Below the pieces are notes generated by a model, which ran no database searches, was not told where the DNA came from, and saw only the letters and a program-made list of their open reading frames with translations. A program made the translations under genes and the position numbers. Of a stretch of DNA of 64,000 nt, positions 55,444 through 64,000 are shown one piece after another. This DNA comes from Segatella copri (GTDB lineage: Bacteria; Bacteroidota; Bacteroidia; Bacteroidales; Bacteroidaceae), in the NCBI RefSeq assembly GCF_002224675.1, contig NZ_NMPZ01000002.1, positions 1 through 64,000 on the forward strand, written 5' to 3'. Each line of letters begins with the position of its first letter. The first letter of the stretch is position 1.

Positions 55444-55493
55444 TATAACACGTGTGAAAGAACAGTCATCTAGAATATTAGAAACATTGTAAT

Positions 55494-58400
55494 ATGAACA
55501 AGAAATATATCATAGCAGCCATGGCAACCAGTTTTGCCCTCAATATGAACGCTCAGAGCGTGAAAGTGACGGGTACTGTCGTGGACAGCAACAACGAACC
55601 AGTTATTGGAGCATACATCAAGGTGAAAGGTAGCAGCAAAGGTGCTGTTACCGACCTAGATGGTCATTATACCATCGATGCCGACAAGAACGCTACCCTC
55701 GTTATCTCATACGTAGGTATGGCAAACCAGGAAGAGAAAATCGGCAACCGTTCACAGATCAACTTCGTATTGAAGGACGATGCCAACGACCTGAACGAGG
55801 TGGTAGTCATCGGTTACGGTCAGGTAAAGAAGGGCGACCTCACCAGTTCCATTTCAGCCATCAAGGGTGATAAGCTGGAAAAGCTCTCTACCGGTAACGT
55901 AATGAATGCCCTCCAGGGTCAGGTGAACGGTGTACAGATCAGTGGCGCCGGTGGTCCTGGTGCTTCTCCTCGTGTCATCATCCGTGGTGTCACTACCGTG
56001 AATGGTTCTGATCCTCTCTACGTTGTAGATGGTATGCCTGTAGGTACCAACATCAACTTCCTCAACCAGAACGACATCGAGAGCATGCAGGTATTGAAGG
56101 ATGCCTCTGCATCAGCTATCTATGGTACCCGTGCTTCGAATGGTGTGATTTTGATCACCACCAAGAAAGGTAAGAAGGGTGATGCCAAATTCAATGTAAC
56201 AGCCACCGTAGGTCTCCAAACATTGAAGAAGCAGAATATGGCAGACTCTCAGGAATACAAGAAAGTGTTTGATACTCGTTATACCAACGATGGCAACGTT
56301 TCTCCTTTCAAGGGAAGCGCTGACACCTATACCGACTGGTGGAAAGAATGTATCAATGATGTAGCCGTACAGCAGAACTATGACCTTTCATTCTCTGGCG
56401 GTAACGACAAGATGATTTACTCTGGAAGCATCGGTTACTACAAGCAGGACTCTCAGTACAAGGTAGGTCAGTGGCAGAAACTCTCTGCACGTTTCTCCAC
56501 CGAATACAATTTCAATAAGATTGTCAAGGCTGGTGTTGACTTCACTCCTCGCTACGAGCAGTGGGATGACACCCCAGGACTGATGAGTGCCATCATGGCG
56601 ATGGATCCAACTACTCCAGTGATGCGACCAAAAAGCGAATGGACCAGCAATCCATACAGCAACTATGACCGTTCGCACAACAACCAGGAATGGAACCCAG
56701 TGGCTTCTATGGCACGTATGGACTCTGGTGCTAGCGAATATGGATTGCTCGCAACTCCATACGTAAGTCTCACCCCAATCAAGGGACTTACCATCAAATC
56801 AGCATTCGGCTTGAATGCCCGCTTCCGCAGAACCGATTCATTCAACGTAAACTTCTTCATCGACAACTTGGAGCAGAACCAGAACAACAACGCTACCAGA
56901 AAGATGGAGAACTGGGTGGACTGGAACTGGACCAACACCGTGAACTACATGACAACCCTCAACAAGAAACACAACATCAACTTGATGGGCGGTTACACTA
57001 TGGAGCGCTTCCAGGACTACTGGGCTAATGCTTACTCAGAGAACATCCCAAATAATGATGAGTCTCTGCGCTACCCTAGCTCAGGAACCAAGAACCCAGC
57101 AGCTACGGGTACCGACAGCTTCACTTCGCTGGTATCTTACCTGGGACGTGTGATGTACAACTACGCAGAGAAGTACTACCTCACAGCATCTATCCGTGTG
57201 GATGGTTCTTCCAAGTTCTCCAAGGACAACAAGTGGGCTACCTTCCCATCTGTATCTGGAGCTTATCGCCTTACCGGCGAGGAGTTCATGAAGAACCAGA
57301 AGGTGTTTGATGACATCAAGATCCGTGCTGGTTGGGGTAAGGTTGGTAACCAGAACATCGACAACTCGGCATATCTCAGCTCTATCGGTACAACAACCTA
57401 TGTATTCGGTGGAACTCCAAACCGCATCATCGGTTCTACCGTGAGCGGTATCGGAAACTCTAACCTGAAGTGGGAAACCGTGGAGGACTGGAACGTGGGT
57501 CTTGACCTCGCTCTTCTCCAGAGCCGTCTGAAGATTACAGCGGATTACTTCGAGAAGACATCTCACGATATGCTGATGAAGAAAGACAACCTCCTCATCC
57601 TCGGTTACCCAATGTGGAACGGACAGATGTGGGAAAACGTAGGTAAGATGAAGGCAACAGGTTGGGAACTTGGCATCAATTGGAACGACCAAATCCAGGA
57701 CTTCACCTACGGCGTAGGTCTGAACCTTTCTCAGGTAAAGAACAAGGCTGTGAAACTGAATGGCGACTACATCTGGACAGGTGGATTCAGTGGCGACTAC
57801 ATCGTTCGCAATGCCGAGGGCGAATCTCTCAGCCAGTTCTGGGGTTACAAGACAGCAGGTATCTTCCAGAACGAGACAGAGGTGAAGTCATACACCAACG
57901 AGCATGGCGAGTCATTGCAGCCAAGTGCCAAGCCTGGTGACCTCCGCTTCGTGGATTTGAATAATGATGGCGTCATCGACAGCAACGATAAGACTCATAT
58001 CGGTAATCCATTCCCAGACCTTATGGTAGGTTTGAACCTGAATGCGGCATACAAGGGCTTCGACCTCGTAGCCAACTTCTACGGAACCTTCGGCAACGAC
58101 ATCTTCAACAAGAACATCGGTCGCTATGCAGGAACCGACGGTCAGAATGTATATGCCGGTACTTACGACAAGACCTGGAGAGCCGACAACACAGGTGCAG
58201 AATTCCCTCGCCTCTCTGTCAACGATTCCAACATGAACTACAAGCGAGTAAGCGACTTCTTCGTAGAGGATGGTTCTTACTTCCGCTGCAAGTTGCTCCA
58301 GATTGGTTACACCTTGCCTAAGCAGTGGTTCAACAACAAGCTGAACTTGCGTCTGTCATTCTCAGCTCAGAACCTCTTTACCATCACCAACTACTCTGGT

Positions 58401-58511
58401 GCAGATCCAGAAGCAGCATCAATGGGTAGCAGTGTAACAGAGGCAGGTATCGACTACACAGGTTATCCTAACCCACGTACCTTCCTCTTCGGTTTGAACA
58501 TGAGCTTCTAA
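55494..58511 (+). CDS. SusC-like TonB-dependent outer-membrane transporter
   Basis: 1005 residues. Signal peptide 1-21; carboxypeptidase-like regulatory domain (about 25-105: VTGTVVDSNNEPVIGAYIKVKGSSKGAVTDLDGHYTI); TonB-box-like LNEVVVIGYG (about 100-110); plug domain (MNALQGQVNGVQISG, YVVDGMPVG, VLKDASASAIYGTRASNGVILITTKKG); then a 22-strand barrel ending TFLFGLNMSF. Imports oligosaccharides with the SusD lid. Paired with susD 57 bp downstream. The substrate class is inferred from the neighbouring GH genes. Confidence 0.96.
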   Translation: MNKKYIIAAMATSFALNMNAQSVKVTGTVVDSNNEPVIGAYIKVKGSSKGAVTDLDGHYTIDADKNATLVISYVGMANQEEKIGNRSQINFVLKDDANDLNEVVVIGYGQVKKGDLTSSISAIKGDKLEKLSTGNVMNALQGQVNGVQISGAGGPGASPRVIIRGVTTVNGSDPLYVVDGMPVGTNINFLNQNDIESMQVLKDASASAIYGTRASNGVILITTKKGKKGDAKFNVTATVGLQTLKKQNMADSQEYKKVFDTRYTNDGNVSPFKGSADTYTDWWKECINDVAVQQNYDLSFSGGNDKMIYSGSIGYYKQDSQYKVGQWQKLSARFSTEYNFNKIVKAGVDFTPRYEQWDDTPGLMSAIMAMDPTTPVMRPKSEWTSNPYSNYDRSHNNQEWNPVASMARMDSGASEYGLLATPYVSLTPIKGLTIKSAFGLNARFRRTDSFNVNFFIDNLEQNQNNNATRKMENWVDWNWTNTVNYMTTLNKKHNINLMGGYTMERFQDYWANAYSENIPNNDESLRYPSSGTKNPAATGTDSFTSLVSYLGRVMYNYAEKYYLTASIRVDGSSKFSKDNKWATFPSVSGAYRLTGEEFMKNQKVFDDIKIRAGWGKVGNQNIDNSAYLSSIGTTTYVFGGTPNRIIGSTVSGIGNSNLKWETVEDWNVGLDLALLQSRLKITADYFEKTSHDMLMKKDNLLILGYPMWNGQMWENVGKMKATGWELGINWNDQIQDFTYGVGLNLSQVKNKAVKLNGDYIWTGGFSGDYIVRNAEGESLSQFWGYKTAGIFQNETEVKSYTNEHGESLQPSAKPGDLRFVDLNNDGVIDSNDKTHIGNPFPDLMVGLNLNAAYKGFDLVANFYGTFGNDIFNKNIGRYAGTDGQNVYAGTYDKTWRADNTGAEFPRLSVNDSNMNYKRVSDFFVEDGSYFRCKLLQIGYTLPKQWFNNKLNLRLSFSAQNLFTITNYSGADPEAASMGSSVTEAGIDYTGYPNPRTFLFGLNMSF

Positions 58512-58568
58512 TCGCAGGGAATATACATTATTATAATATATGTAATCATTAAAATAAGAAACAAGATT

Positions 58569-60185
58569 ATGAAAAGATATATCATAGGTTTGACCTTGGC
58601 TTCTGCCCTGACCATGGGCTTGACATCTTGCTCCGACTTCCTTGAGGAGCCTATCCGCGGTCAGCAGGATATGGAGAACTACTTCACCACCGAGGAAGAA
58701 TGCGAAAAGCAGATTACCGGTTGCTACAACTTCATCGCATGTGATGACTGGTGGCAGATTTACAAATTCTACAACCTCTGCAACATTACCACCGATGATT
58801 GCTGGATGGGTAACACCACACAGGACCCGGGTGAATATAGAGTAGCAGCCATGTTTACCGGCAACACCATTGACTTGGGTAATGCCGTACAGAACTTCTG
58901 GCAGTATCGCTACAAGGGTATCACCCAGTGCAACATCGCCATCGAAAAGATTGCACAACTGAAATTCAACGACGAGAAGTATCAGAAGCGCCTGATTGCC
59001 GAGGCTAAGTTCCTCCGCGGTTTCTACTACTTCGAACTGGTGAAGAACTTTGGCGGTGTACCATTGGTAATGTCACTCAAGATGCCTTCTGAGGTTCAGG
59101 GTATCACTCGAGCTACCACAGCAGAAACCTACGCTCAGATTGAGCAGGACTTCAAGGATGCCCTCGCCGATCTTCCAAAGAAGGCAGAGTTATCTGCCAA
59201 CGACATCGGTCGTGCTACCAGCGGTGCTGCCAAAGGTATGTTGGCAAAGGCATATCTCTACCAGGGTAAGTATGCTGAAGCTGAGCCTATCCTGCAGGAA
59301 CTCACCTGCCGTGGCTCTCATGCCAGCGGAACACCGGAATATGAACTGATGGATGACTTTAGCCAGGTTTGGAACATCGACTACAACAATGGCAAGGAGA
59401 GTCTCTTCGAGATTCAGACCAGTGAAGATACCCAGTATTCTCTGGGTGAGCGCTACTCTGTCTTGGTTGGTTCACGTGACGACGCTGGTTGGTCATGGGG
59501 TCTTCCTACCAGCAACCTGGAAAAGGCTTTCAAGGATGCAGGAGACGAGATTCGACTTCGCTATACCATCCTTCACGATGGACAGACAGATGTTCCTGGT
59601 GATCCAACATGGAATGAGGACAACCCATACGTGATTTCAGCCAGCAAGCATAAGTCTGGCCGTTGCAACATGAAGCTCTTCATCCCAGTGAACAGGCGCC
59701 CTAGTCCATACGATGCACCTCACAATCCATTGAACATCCGCTTGCTCCGCTATGCAGAGGTATTGCTGATGTATGCAGAGACAGAGAATGCTCTCAACCA
59801 CGACAGTGAGGCACAGTGGGCACTCAACAAGGTACGCCAGCGTGTTCAACTTCCAGAAGTTACCGCCACAGGCACAGCCCTTCGTGATGCTATCCGCACC
59901 GAGCGCCGTCTGGAGCTGGCACTTGAGGGAACCCGCCTCGACGACCTGCGCCGCTGGAAGATGGATGATGGAAAGACAATGATGGAACACGTATTCGGTC
60001 CTAATGGTACTTTCGTGAAGTACAACATGGAGGAATCTACCGACCCATACGAGACCACCAACCAGCAGGAGAACAGCAACGAGGGTATCAACTTCCAGGC
60101 ACCTCGTGACCTTCTCTTCGCCATCCCTAACTCAGAAATTACCATGAGTAACGGAACCATCAAGCAGAACGAAGGTTACAACTAA
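58569..60185 (+). CDS. SusD-like surface lipoprotein (RagB/SusD)
   Basis: 538 residues. Type II signal peptide with C21 in LTSCSDFLEE; the helix-rich SusD fold with TPR-like repeats (EAKFLRGFYYFELVKNFGGVPLV is a signature, then AKGMLAKAYLYQGKYAEAEPIL) and the C-terminal family block (IRLLRYAEVLLMYAETEN, TERRLELALEGTRLDDLRRW). It caps the SusC barrel and delivers glycan. The stop is followed by a strong terminator before the first GH30 gene. Confidence 0.96.
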   Translation: MKRYIIGLTLASALTMGLTSCSDFLEEPIRGQQDMENYFTTEEECEKQITGCYNFIACDDWWQIYKFYNLCNITTDDCWMGNTTQDPGEYRVAAMFTGNTIDLGNAVQNFWQYRYKGITQCNIAIEKIAQLKFNDEKYQKRLIAEAKFLRGFYYFELVKNFGGVPLVMSLKMPSEVQGITRATTAETYAQIEQDFKDALADLPKKAELSANDIGRATSGAAKGMLAKAYLYQGKYAEAEPILQELTCRGSHASGTPEYELMDDFSQVWNIDYNNGKESLFEIQTSEDTQYSLGERYSVLVGSRDDAGWSWGLPTSNLEKAFKDAGDEIRLRYTILHDGQTDVPGDPTWNEDNPYVISASKHKSGRCNMKLFIPVNRRPSPYDAPHNPLNIRLLRYAEVLLMYAETENALNHDSEAQWALNKVRQRVQLPEVTATGTALRDAIRTERRLELALEGTRLDDLRRWKMDDGKTMMEHVFGPNGTFVKYNMEESTDPYETTNQQENSNEGINFQAPRDLLFAIPNSEITMSNGTIKQNEGYN

Positions 60186-60191
60186 AATATC

Positions 60192-60232
60192 AAAGGGGGC
60201 AGGACAAATTTCTTGTCCTGCCTCTTTTTTTT
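60192..60232 (+). terminator. Intra-locus terminator between susD and GH30
   Basis: GGCAGGACAA pairs with TTGTCCTGCC around 5 nt, followed by TCTTTTTTTT. It probably limits read-through into the enzyme genes, so that importer genes are expressed above enzymes (inference). Confidence 0.85.
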
Positions 60233-60284
60233 CATAGAAACATTGATATCCATACACCTTATTATATATATAAAGCCTCAGCAA

Positions 60285-62039
60285 ATGAAAACATCATCCA
60301 TCTTCAGCCTCACAGCTGCCTTGATGATGACAGCCAACTTACATGCGCAATCATCATATACGGTCACCGTAAATCCCAACATCTGCTATCAGACCATAGC
60401 AGACTTCGGATCAAGCGACTGTTGGACAGCCGATTTTGTGGGCAAATATTTCAGTGATGCAGAAAAAGAGAAATCGGCAAAATGGCTCTTCAGCCAGGAA
60501 ATGGATGCCGATGGTAACCCAGAAGGCATCGGTCTCTCAATGTGGCGCGTAAACCTGGGGGCCGGTTCAGCAGAACAAGGCAGCCAAAGCGGCATCGAAG
60601 ACATCACCCGACGTGGCTACTGCTATCTAGATGCCAATGGCAACTACGACTGGACCAAGTCGGCAGGTCAACAATACTTCATGCAGCAAGCCAAGAAATA
60701 TGGAGTAGATCATTTTCTGCTCTTCTCCAATTCAGCCCCAGTACAGTTTACCAAAAACGGCAAGGCATGCGCCAACAAGGGTGTGAGCGGAAGCAATCTC
60801 GCAGACAATCACTATGCCGACTTTGCCAAATTCCTTACGACCACAACCAAGCACTTCACCGACGAAGGCTACAACATAACCCTCATCGACCCAGTAAACG
60901 AGCCACAATACGATTGGACTGAAGGTCAGGAAGGTTCACCATGGACCAACGACTGCATCGCCAAGCTCGCCCGAGAGTTGGACAAAAGCATTACCGATCA
61001 GGGACTCTCTGCCCAGATACTCCTGCCGGAAGCCTGCCAATGGAAGGCACTCTATCAAGACGGAACCGAGAAGAGAGCCAACAACCAGATAGAGGCTTTC
61101 TTCAATACCAGCAACAGCAGCACCTACATCGGCGACTTGAAAAACCTGAAAAGAGCCATCGCTGGTCATAGCTACTGGACCTTCGGCACGAATGCCGACC
61201 TGAAGGACATCCGCCAGAACGTATGGAACAAGGCTCAGAAATACAATCTCGATGTATATCAAACCGAATGGAGCATGCTCGATAAGGAGCCATCCACTTC
61301 AGCAGGTTTCCCTTCCAGTTACGATGCAGCCAGCTATATGGACATCTCGCTCTATATGGGTAAGCTTATCCACTGCGATCTCACCTACGGCAATATGGCA
61401 TCATGGAGCTACTGGACCTCTTTCGCACAAGAGAAATGGGGACAGAAGAACCGCTTCTATCTCTTGCGAATGAATGCTCATGGCGATAACAACAACGAGA
61501 GCTATGGTGATATCCAGAACGGCGGTACCATCACCGACAACAGTAACCTCTGGGTACTCGGCAACTACAGCCGTTTCATCCGCCCTGGTTACAAGCGTAT
61601 CGACCATATCACCAATAAGGAAGAAGATCTCAATAAGCTTCTGGGATCTGCCTATCTTTCTCCAGATGGCAAACGAATCGTTTTGGTATATGTAAACATG
61701 ATGGCATCACAAAACAGTGTACGCATCAACATTGAGGGACAGAAGGCAGCCAAGGATATCAACGTTTACCGCACATCTGCGAAAGAAAACCTGAAGCACA
61801 TCAAGAGCAGTTTCAGTCTGGATAAGCTGATTGCCATCCCAACCAAGAGCGTTGTAACCATCGTGATTGATTTCGAAGATGCCACCAATACTGGCATTAG
61901 CCATATCAAGGCAGATAAGGCTGGTAGCAATGACATCTACAGCATCGAGGGCAAATTGGTTCGCAAACATGCAGATTCTACAGAAGGACTCGCCAAGGGT
62001 ATCTATATCCAAAACGGAAAGAAATTCGTGATAAAATAA
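60285..62039 (+). CDS. Glycoside hydrolase family 30 enzyme (copy 1)
   Basis: 584 residues from 60285; an upstream frame starting at 60213 lies inside the terminator. Signal peptide 1-21 (ends NLHAQ). (beta/alpha)8 domain of the GH30/COG5520 type with acid/base E206 in DPVNEPQYDW and nucleophile E328 in VYQTEWS; GIGLSMWRVNLGAGSAEQG is a family marker. A beta-sandwich follows, then a C-terminal extension ending DIYSIEGKLVRK...GIYIQNGKKFVIK, like the Prevotella export tail also seen on the M6 protease. GH30 members cleave beta-glucosyl, beta-xylosyl, beta-fucosyl or beta-1,6-galactosyl links; the adjacent GH35 favours beta-galactan (inference). Confidence 0.88.
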   Translation: MKTSSIFSLTAALMMTANLHAQSSYTVTVNPNICYQTIADFGSSDCWTADFVGKYFSDAEKEKSAKWLFSQEMDADGNPEGIGLSMWRVNLGAGSAEQGSQSGIEDITRRGYCYLDANGNYDWTKSAGQQYFMQQAKKYGVDHFLLFSNSAPVQFTKNGKACANKGVSGSNLADNHYADFAKFLTTTTKHFTDEGYNITLIDPVNEPQYDWTEGQEGSPWTNDCIAKLARELDKSITDQGLSAQILLPEACQWKALYQDGTEKRANNQIEAFFNTSNSSTYIGDLKNLKRAIAGHSYWTFGTNADLKDIRQNVWNKAQKYNLDVYQTEWSMLDKEPSTSAGFPSSYDAASYMDISLYMGKLIHCDLTYGNMASWSYWTSFAQEKWGQKNRFYLLRMNAHGDNNNESYGDIQNGGTITDNSNLWVLGNYSRFIRPGYKRIDHITNKEEDLNKLLGSAYLSPDGKRIVLVYVNMMASQNSVRINIEGQKAAKDINVYRTSAKENLKHIKSSFSLDKLIAIPTKSVVTIVIDFEDATNTGISHIKADKAGSNDIYSIEGKLVRKHADSTEGLAKGIYIQNGKKFVIK

Positions 62040-62092
62040 CAGCAAGGGCATCCATCTGCCTTTTGAACAACTCATCAAACAAAAATTCTATT

Positions 62093-63667
62093 ATGGCACA
62101 TAATTATATGAAATACGGTGCTTTATCTGCATTGCTCATCGCCAGCATCAACATGCAGGCAGCACAGGAAGGAACAACCCGTTATACCATCCTTACCCAA
62201 AGCCCGGAGCAGCACATCCAGCACTTCGGTGCCAGCGATGCATGGAGTATGCAGTTTCTCGGTCTATGGTCAGAGAAACAGCAGCAGCAGATTGCCGACT
62301 GGCTCTTCTCTACCGAGAATGATGCCTTAGGCAAACCTAAAGGCATCGGCTTGTCTATCTGGCGATTCAATCTGGGAGCCGGAAGCGAGGAACAGGGAGA
62401 GGCTTCGCAGATTCAGCCGGGCACAAGAACCCAATGCTTTCTCAATGCTGACGGCACCTACGACTGGAGCAAACAGGCTGGACAGCGCAAGTTCCTCAAG
62501 CTCGCCAAGCAGAGAGGTGTGCCTTATTTCCTCGCCTTCTGTAACTCAGCACCCGTGTTCTATACCAAGAACGGACTCGCAACCAACACAGGACGCGGCG
62601 GCACCATCAATCTGAAGGATGATTGCTACGGCAAATTCGGAAAGTTCATCGCCACATCTCTCAAAGGCATCGAAGAGCACGATGGCATCCACTTCAACTA
62701 CATCAGCCCTATCAACGAGCCGGATGGACATTGGAACTGGACAGGACCGAAGCAGGAAGGAACCCCAGCCACCAACCGCGAGTTTGCCAAGGTGGCAAAG
62801 GAAGTAAGCAAGGCATTGGTAAAAAACAAGCTCAACACCGAGATTCTCATCAATGAGTCGAGTGACTATCGCTGCATGCTTGGCACCCATATGGCCGACT
62901 GGCAGCGAGGCTACGAAATCAACTCCTTCTTCACCAAGGACAGTACGCAGACCTATCTGGGCAAGACCAAGCAACTCCCCCCTCTCATCGGTGCTCACAG
63001 CTACTGGACCAATACCCCAATTCCATACATGAGAGAAATCAGAATGAAGATTAGGGAAGCATGTAAGCAGAAGAACATCAAGTTCTGGCAAACAGAACTC
63101 TGCATCATGGGCAACGACGAGGAGATTGGCGGCGGAACTCCTTACGACTTCTCGATGAAGACAGCCCTCTATGTGGCTCGTGTCATCCATCATGACCTGG
63201 TATATGCCAATGCCGAGAGCTGGAGCTGGTGGCGTTCTGCAGGCGGTGACTACCGCGATGGACTCATCCGCATCTACAGCAAGGATGGATGGAAGAGCGG
63301 CTGGGCAGTAGATTCCAAGTTGATGTGGGCACTCGGCAACTACTCTCGCTTTATCCGTCCAGGTGCCCAGCGTTTCGATATCGCTACAACTTCTGCCGAC
63401 GGAAAGCAGATAGAGGAAGGCTACAACGACCCTTACGGAGTAATGTGTTCTGCCTATCAGAATGCCGACGGCAAATGGGTGATTGTGGCAATCAACTATT
63501 CTGAGGATGTGAAGCCTGTCAACTTCCAACTCGATAATCATGAGCAGAAAAGCTGGCAGATGTATCGTACCAGTGACATCTCTGCCGAGAGTTTAGCGCC
63601 TGTTGGAAGTTGCGATGGGACCACGCAGTTGGCTCCACGAAGCATTACGACTTTTATGCAAAAATGA
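62093..63667 (+). CDS. Glycoside hydrolase family 30 enzyme (copy 2)
   Basis: 524 residues from the ATG at 62093 (MAHNYMKYGALSALL; another ATG at 62108). Signal peptide to about residue 24 (SINMQAAQ). Clearly a tandem paralogue of copy 1: GIGLSIWRFNLGAGSEEQG, acid/base E209 in SPINEPDGHWNW, nucleophile E335 in WQTELCIMG. It lacks the ~40-residue C-terminal tail of copy 1 and ends soon after the beta-sandwich (LAPRSITTFMQK), so the two enzymes may be located differently. Gap to copy 1 is 53 bp. Confidence 0.88.
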   Translation: MAHNYMKYGALSALLIASINMQAAQEGTTRYTILTQSPEQHIQHFGASDAWSMQFLGLWSEKQQQQIADWLFSTENDALGKPKGIGLSIWRFNLGAGSEEQGEASQIQPGTRTQCFLNADGTYDWSKQAGQRKFLKLAKQRGVPYFLAFCNSAPVFYTKNGLATNTGRGGTINLKDDCYGKFGKFIATSLKGIEEHDGIHFNYISPINEPDGHWNWTGPKQEGTPATNREFAKVAKEVSKALVKNKLNTEILINESSDYRCMLGTHMADWQRGYEINSFFTKDSTQTYLGKTKQLPPLIGAHSYWTNTPIPYMREIRMKIREACKQKNIKFWQTELCIMGNDEEIGGGTPYDFSMKTALYVARVIHHDLVYANAESWSWWRSAGGDYRDGLIRIYSKDGWKSGWAVDSKLMWALGNYSRFIRPGAQRFDIATTSADGKQIEEGYNDPYGVMCSAYQNADGKWVIVAINYSEDVKPVNFQLDNHEQKSWQMYRTSDISAESLAPVGSCDGTTQLAPRSITTFMQK

Positions 63668-63690
63668 TTGAAATAGTCCCTTTTTAACGA

Positions 63691-63737
63691 AAAATCCCCT
63701 TTATTGAACGATTTTTATCCTTCATAAAGGAGATTTT
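63691..63737. repeat. Inverted repeat just upstream of the GH35 promoter box
   Basis: AAAATCCCCTTTATTGAA (63691-63708) and TTCATAAAGGAGATTTT (63721-63737) are inverted copies with one mismatch and one gap, 12 nt apart. It lies 4 bp before the -7 box, so it may be an operator covering the -33 region or a terminator for the GH30 genes. Confidence 0.6.
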
Positions 63738-63741
63738 CCGT

Positions 63742-63749
63742 TATCTTTG
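63742..63749 (+). promoter_or_regulatory. -7 box (TATCTTTG) for the GH35 gene
   Basis: Exact consensus followed by CAAA, 38 bp before the ATG at 63787. GH35 can therefore be expressed separately from the GH30 genes. Confidence 0.75.
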
Positions 63750-63786
63750 CAAATGTTTTATCAAGAATACTAAAAAAATAAGTATA

Positions 63787-64000
63787 ATGACAGTAACAAC
63801 TTCAATCAAGACATTAGCCTTTGCCTCACTATTGGCACTGGCACCGGCTCAGATGATGGCGGCACAAAAAGGTGGCACCTTCACTACCGGCGACAAGACA
63901 TTCCTTCTCAATGGCAAACCTTTCGTGGTTAAGGCTGCCGAGTTGCACTACCCTCGTATTCCTCGTGCCTATTGGGAGCATCGCATCAAGATGTGCAAGG
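63787..64000 (+). CDS. Beta-galactosidase, glycoside hydrolase family 35 (partial, cut by window end)
   Basis: The first 71 codons only. Signal peptide about 1-25 (ends MMAAQ), then the conserved GH35 N terminus: FLLNGKPFVVKAAELHYPRIPRAYWEHRIKMCK, where ELHYPRIP and the W-x-x-R-I-x-x-C/M helix open the TIM barrel. GH35 enzymes remove terminal beta-galactose. The catalytic residues lie beyond the window, so activity cannot be checked. Probably a further member of the same utilization locus. Confidence 0.85.
   Translation, partial: MTVTTSIKTLAFASLLALAPAQMMAAQKGGTFTTGDKTFLLNGKPFVVKAAELHYPRIPRAYWEHRIKMCK

Noticed and set aside
60213..60284. Upstream start for GH30 copy 1
   Set aside because: It lies within the terminator hairpin of the susD transcript and would hide the signal peptide beginning at 60285.

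Overview
The window reads as a chromosome segment of a gut or oral Bacteroidales bacterium, most likely Prevotella/Segatella (S. copri-like). The sequence evidence is: at least 20 promoters of the Bacteroidetes type (-7 box TAnnTTTG, usually TATCTTTG) placed sensibly before genes; a SusC/SusD locus with a hybrid two-component sensor; a short primary sigma factor without region 1.1; several Bacteroidales-restricted families (DUF4491, DUF4494, DUF5020, DUF3943); and Prevotella-like C-terminal tails (LxGR...KGIYIxNGKK). The genus call is inference. No tRNA, rRNA, CRISPR array, IS element or prophage was seen.

Layout. 1-7.4 kb: POT peptide transporter and primary sigma factor (divergent), then a leftward cluster made of a LysM/substrate-binding-fold protein, an outer-membrane barrel, an MFS transporter and a WG-repeat protein. 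7.5-20.8 kb: a stand-alone T9SS sorting-domain miniprotein with a canonical uvrA, a PurF paralogue lacking its catalytic cysteine, a surface-repeat/DUF3943 protein, phosphoglucomutase, and an operon DUF4491-rlmH-second uvrA. 20.8-32.5 kb: DUF1573, a flavodoxin/ferredoxin and an M6 metalloprotease; a leftward DUF4494-YggS pair; an aminotransferase with an FtsX-type permease; two tandem AMP-forming acyl-CoA ligases; a Crp/Fnr regulator behind lepA. 32.5-49.5 kb: housekeeping (lepA, pheT-yebC-TSCPD, PBP1a, pyrB-pyrI-glyA, pflB-pflA), a DUF5020 barrel, a head-GIN lipoprotein with 60-bp internal repeats, and a 37-codon gene that has its own promoter and terminator.

49.6-64 kb is a polysaccharide utilization locus: a leftward HTCS regulator, then rightward a surface glycan-binding lipoprotein, SusC, SusD, two tandem GH30 enzymes and the start of a GH35 beta-galactosidase cut by the window edge. 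The expected flow is glycan binding and cleavage at the surface, import through SusCD, further trimming by GH30/GH35, and oligosaccharide sensing by the HTCS propeller. GH30 plus GH35 suggests a beta-galactan-type substrate, which is inference.

The least explained material is intergenic: short palindromes repeated every 21 bp after the M6 protease gene, 22-bp tandem repeats just after a permease stop codon, an 85-bp imperfect palindrome inside degenerate ~22-bp repeats, a dispersed-looking hairpin repeat after rpoD, and the isolated 37-aa gene.
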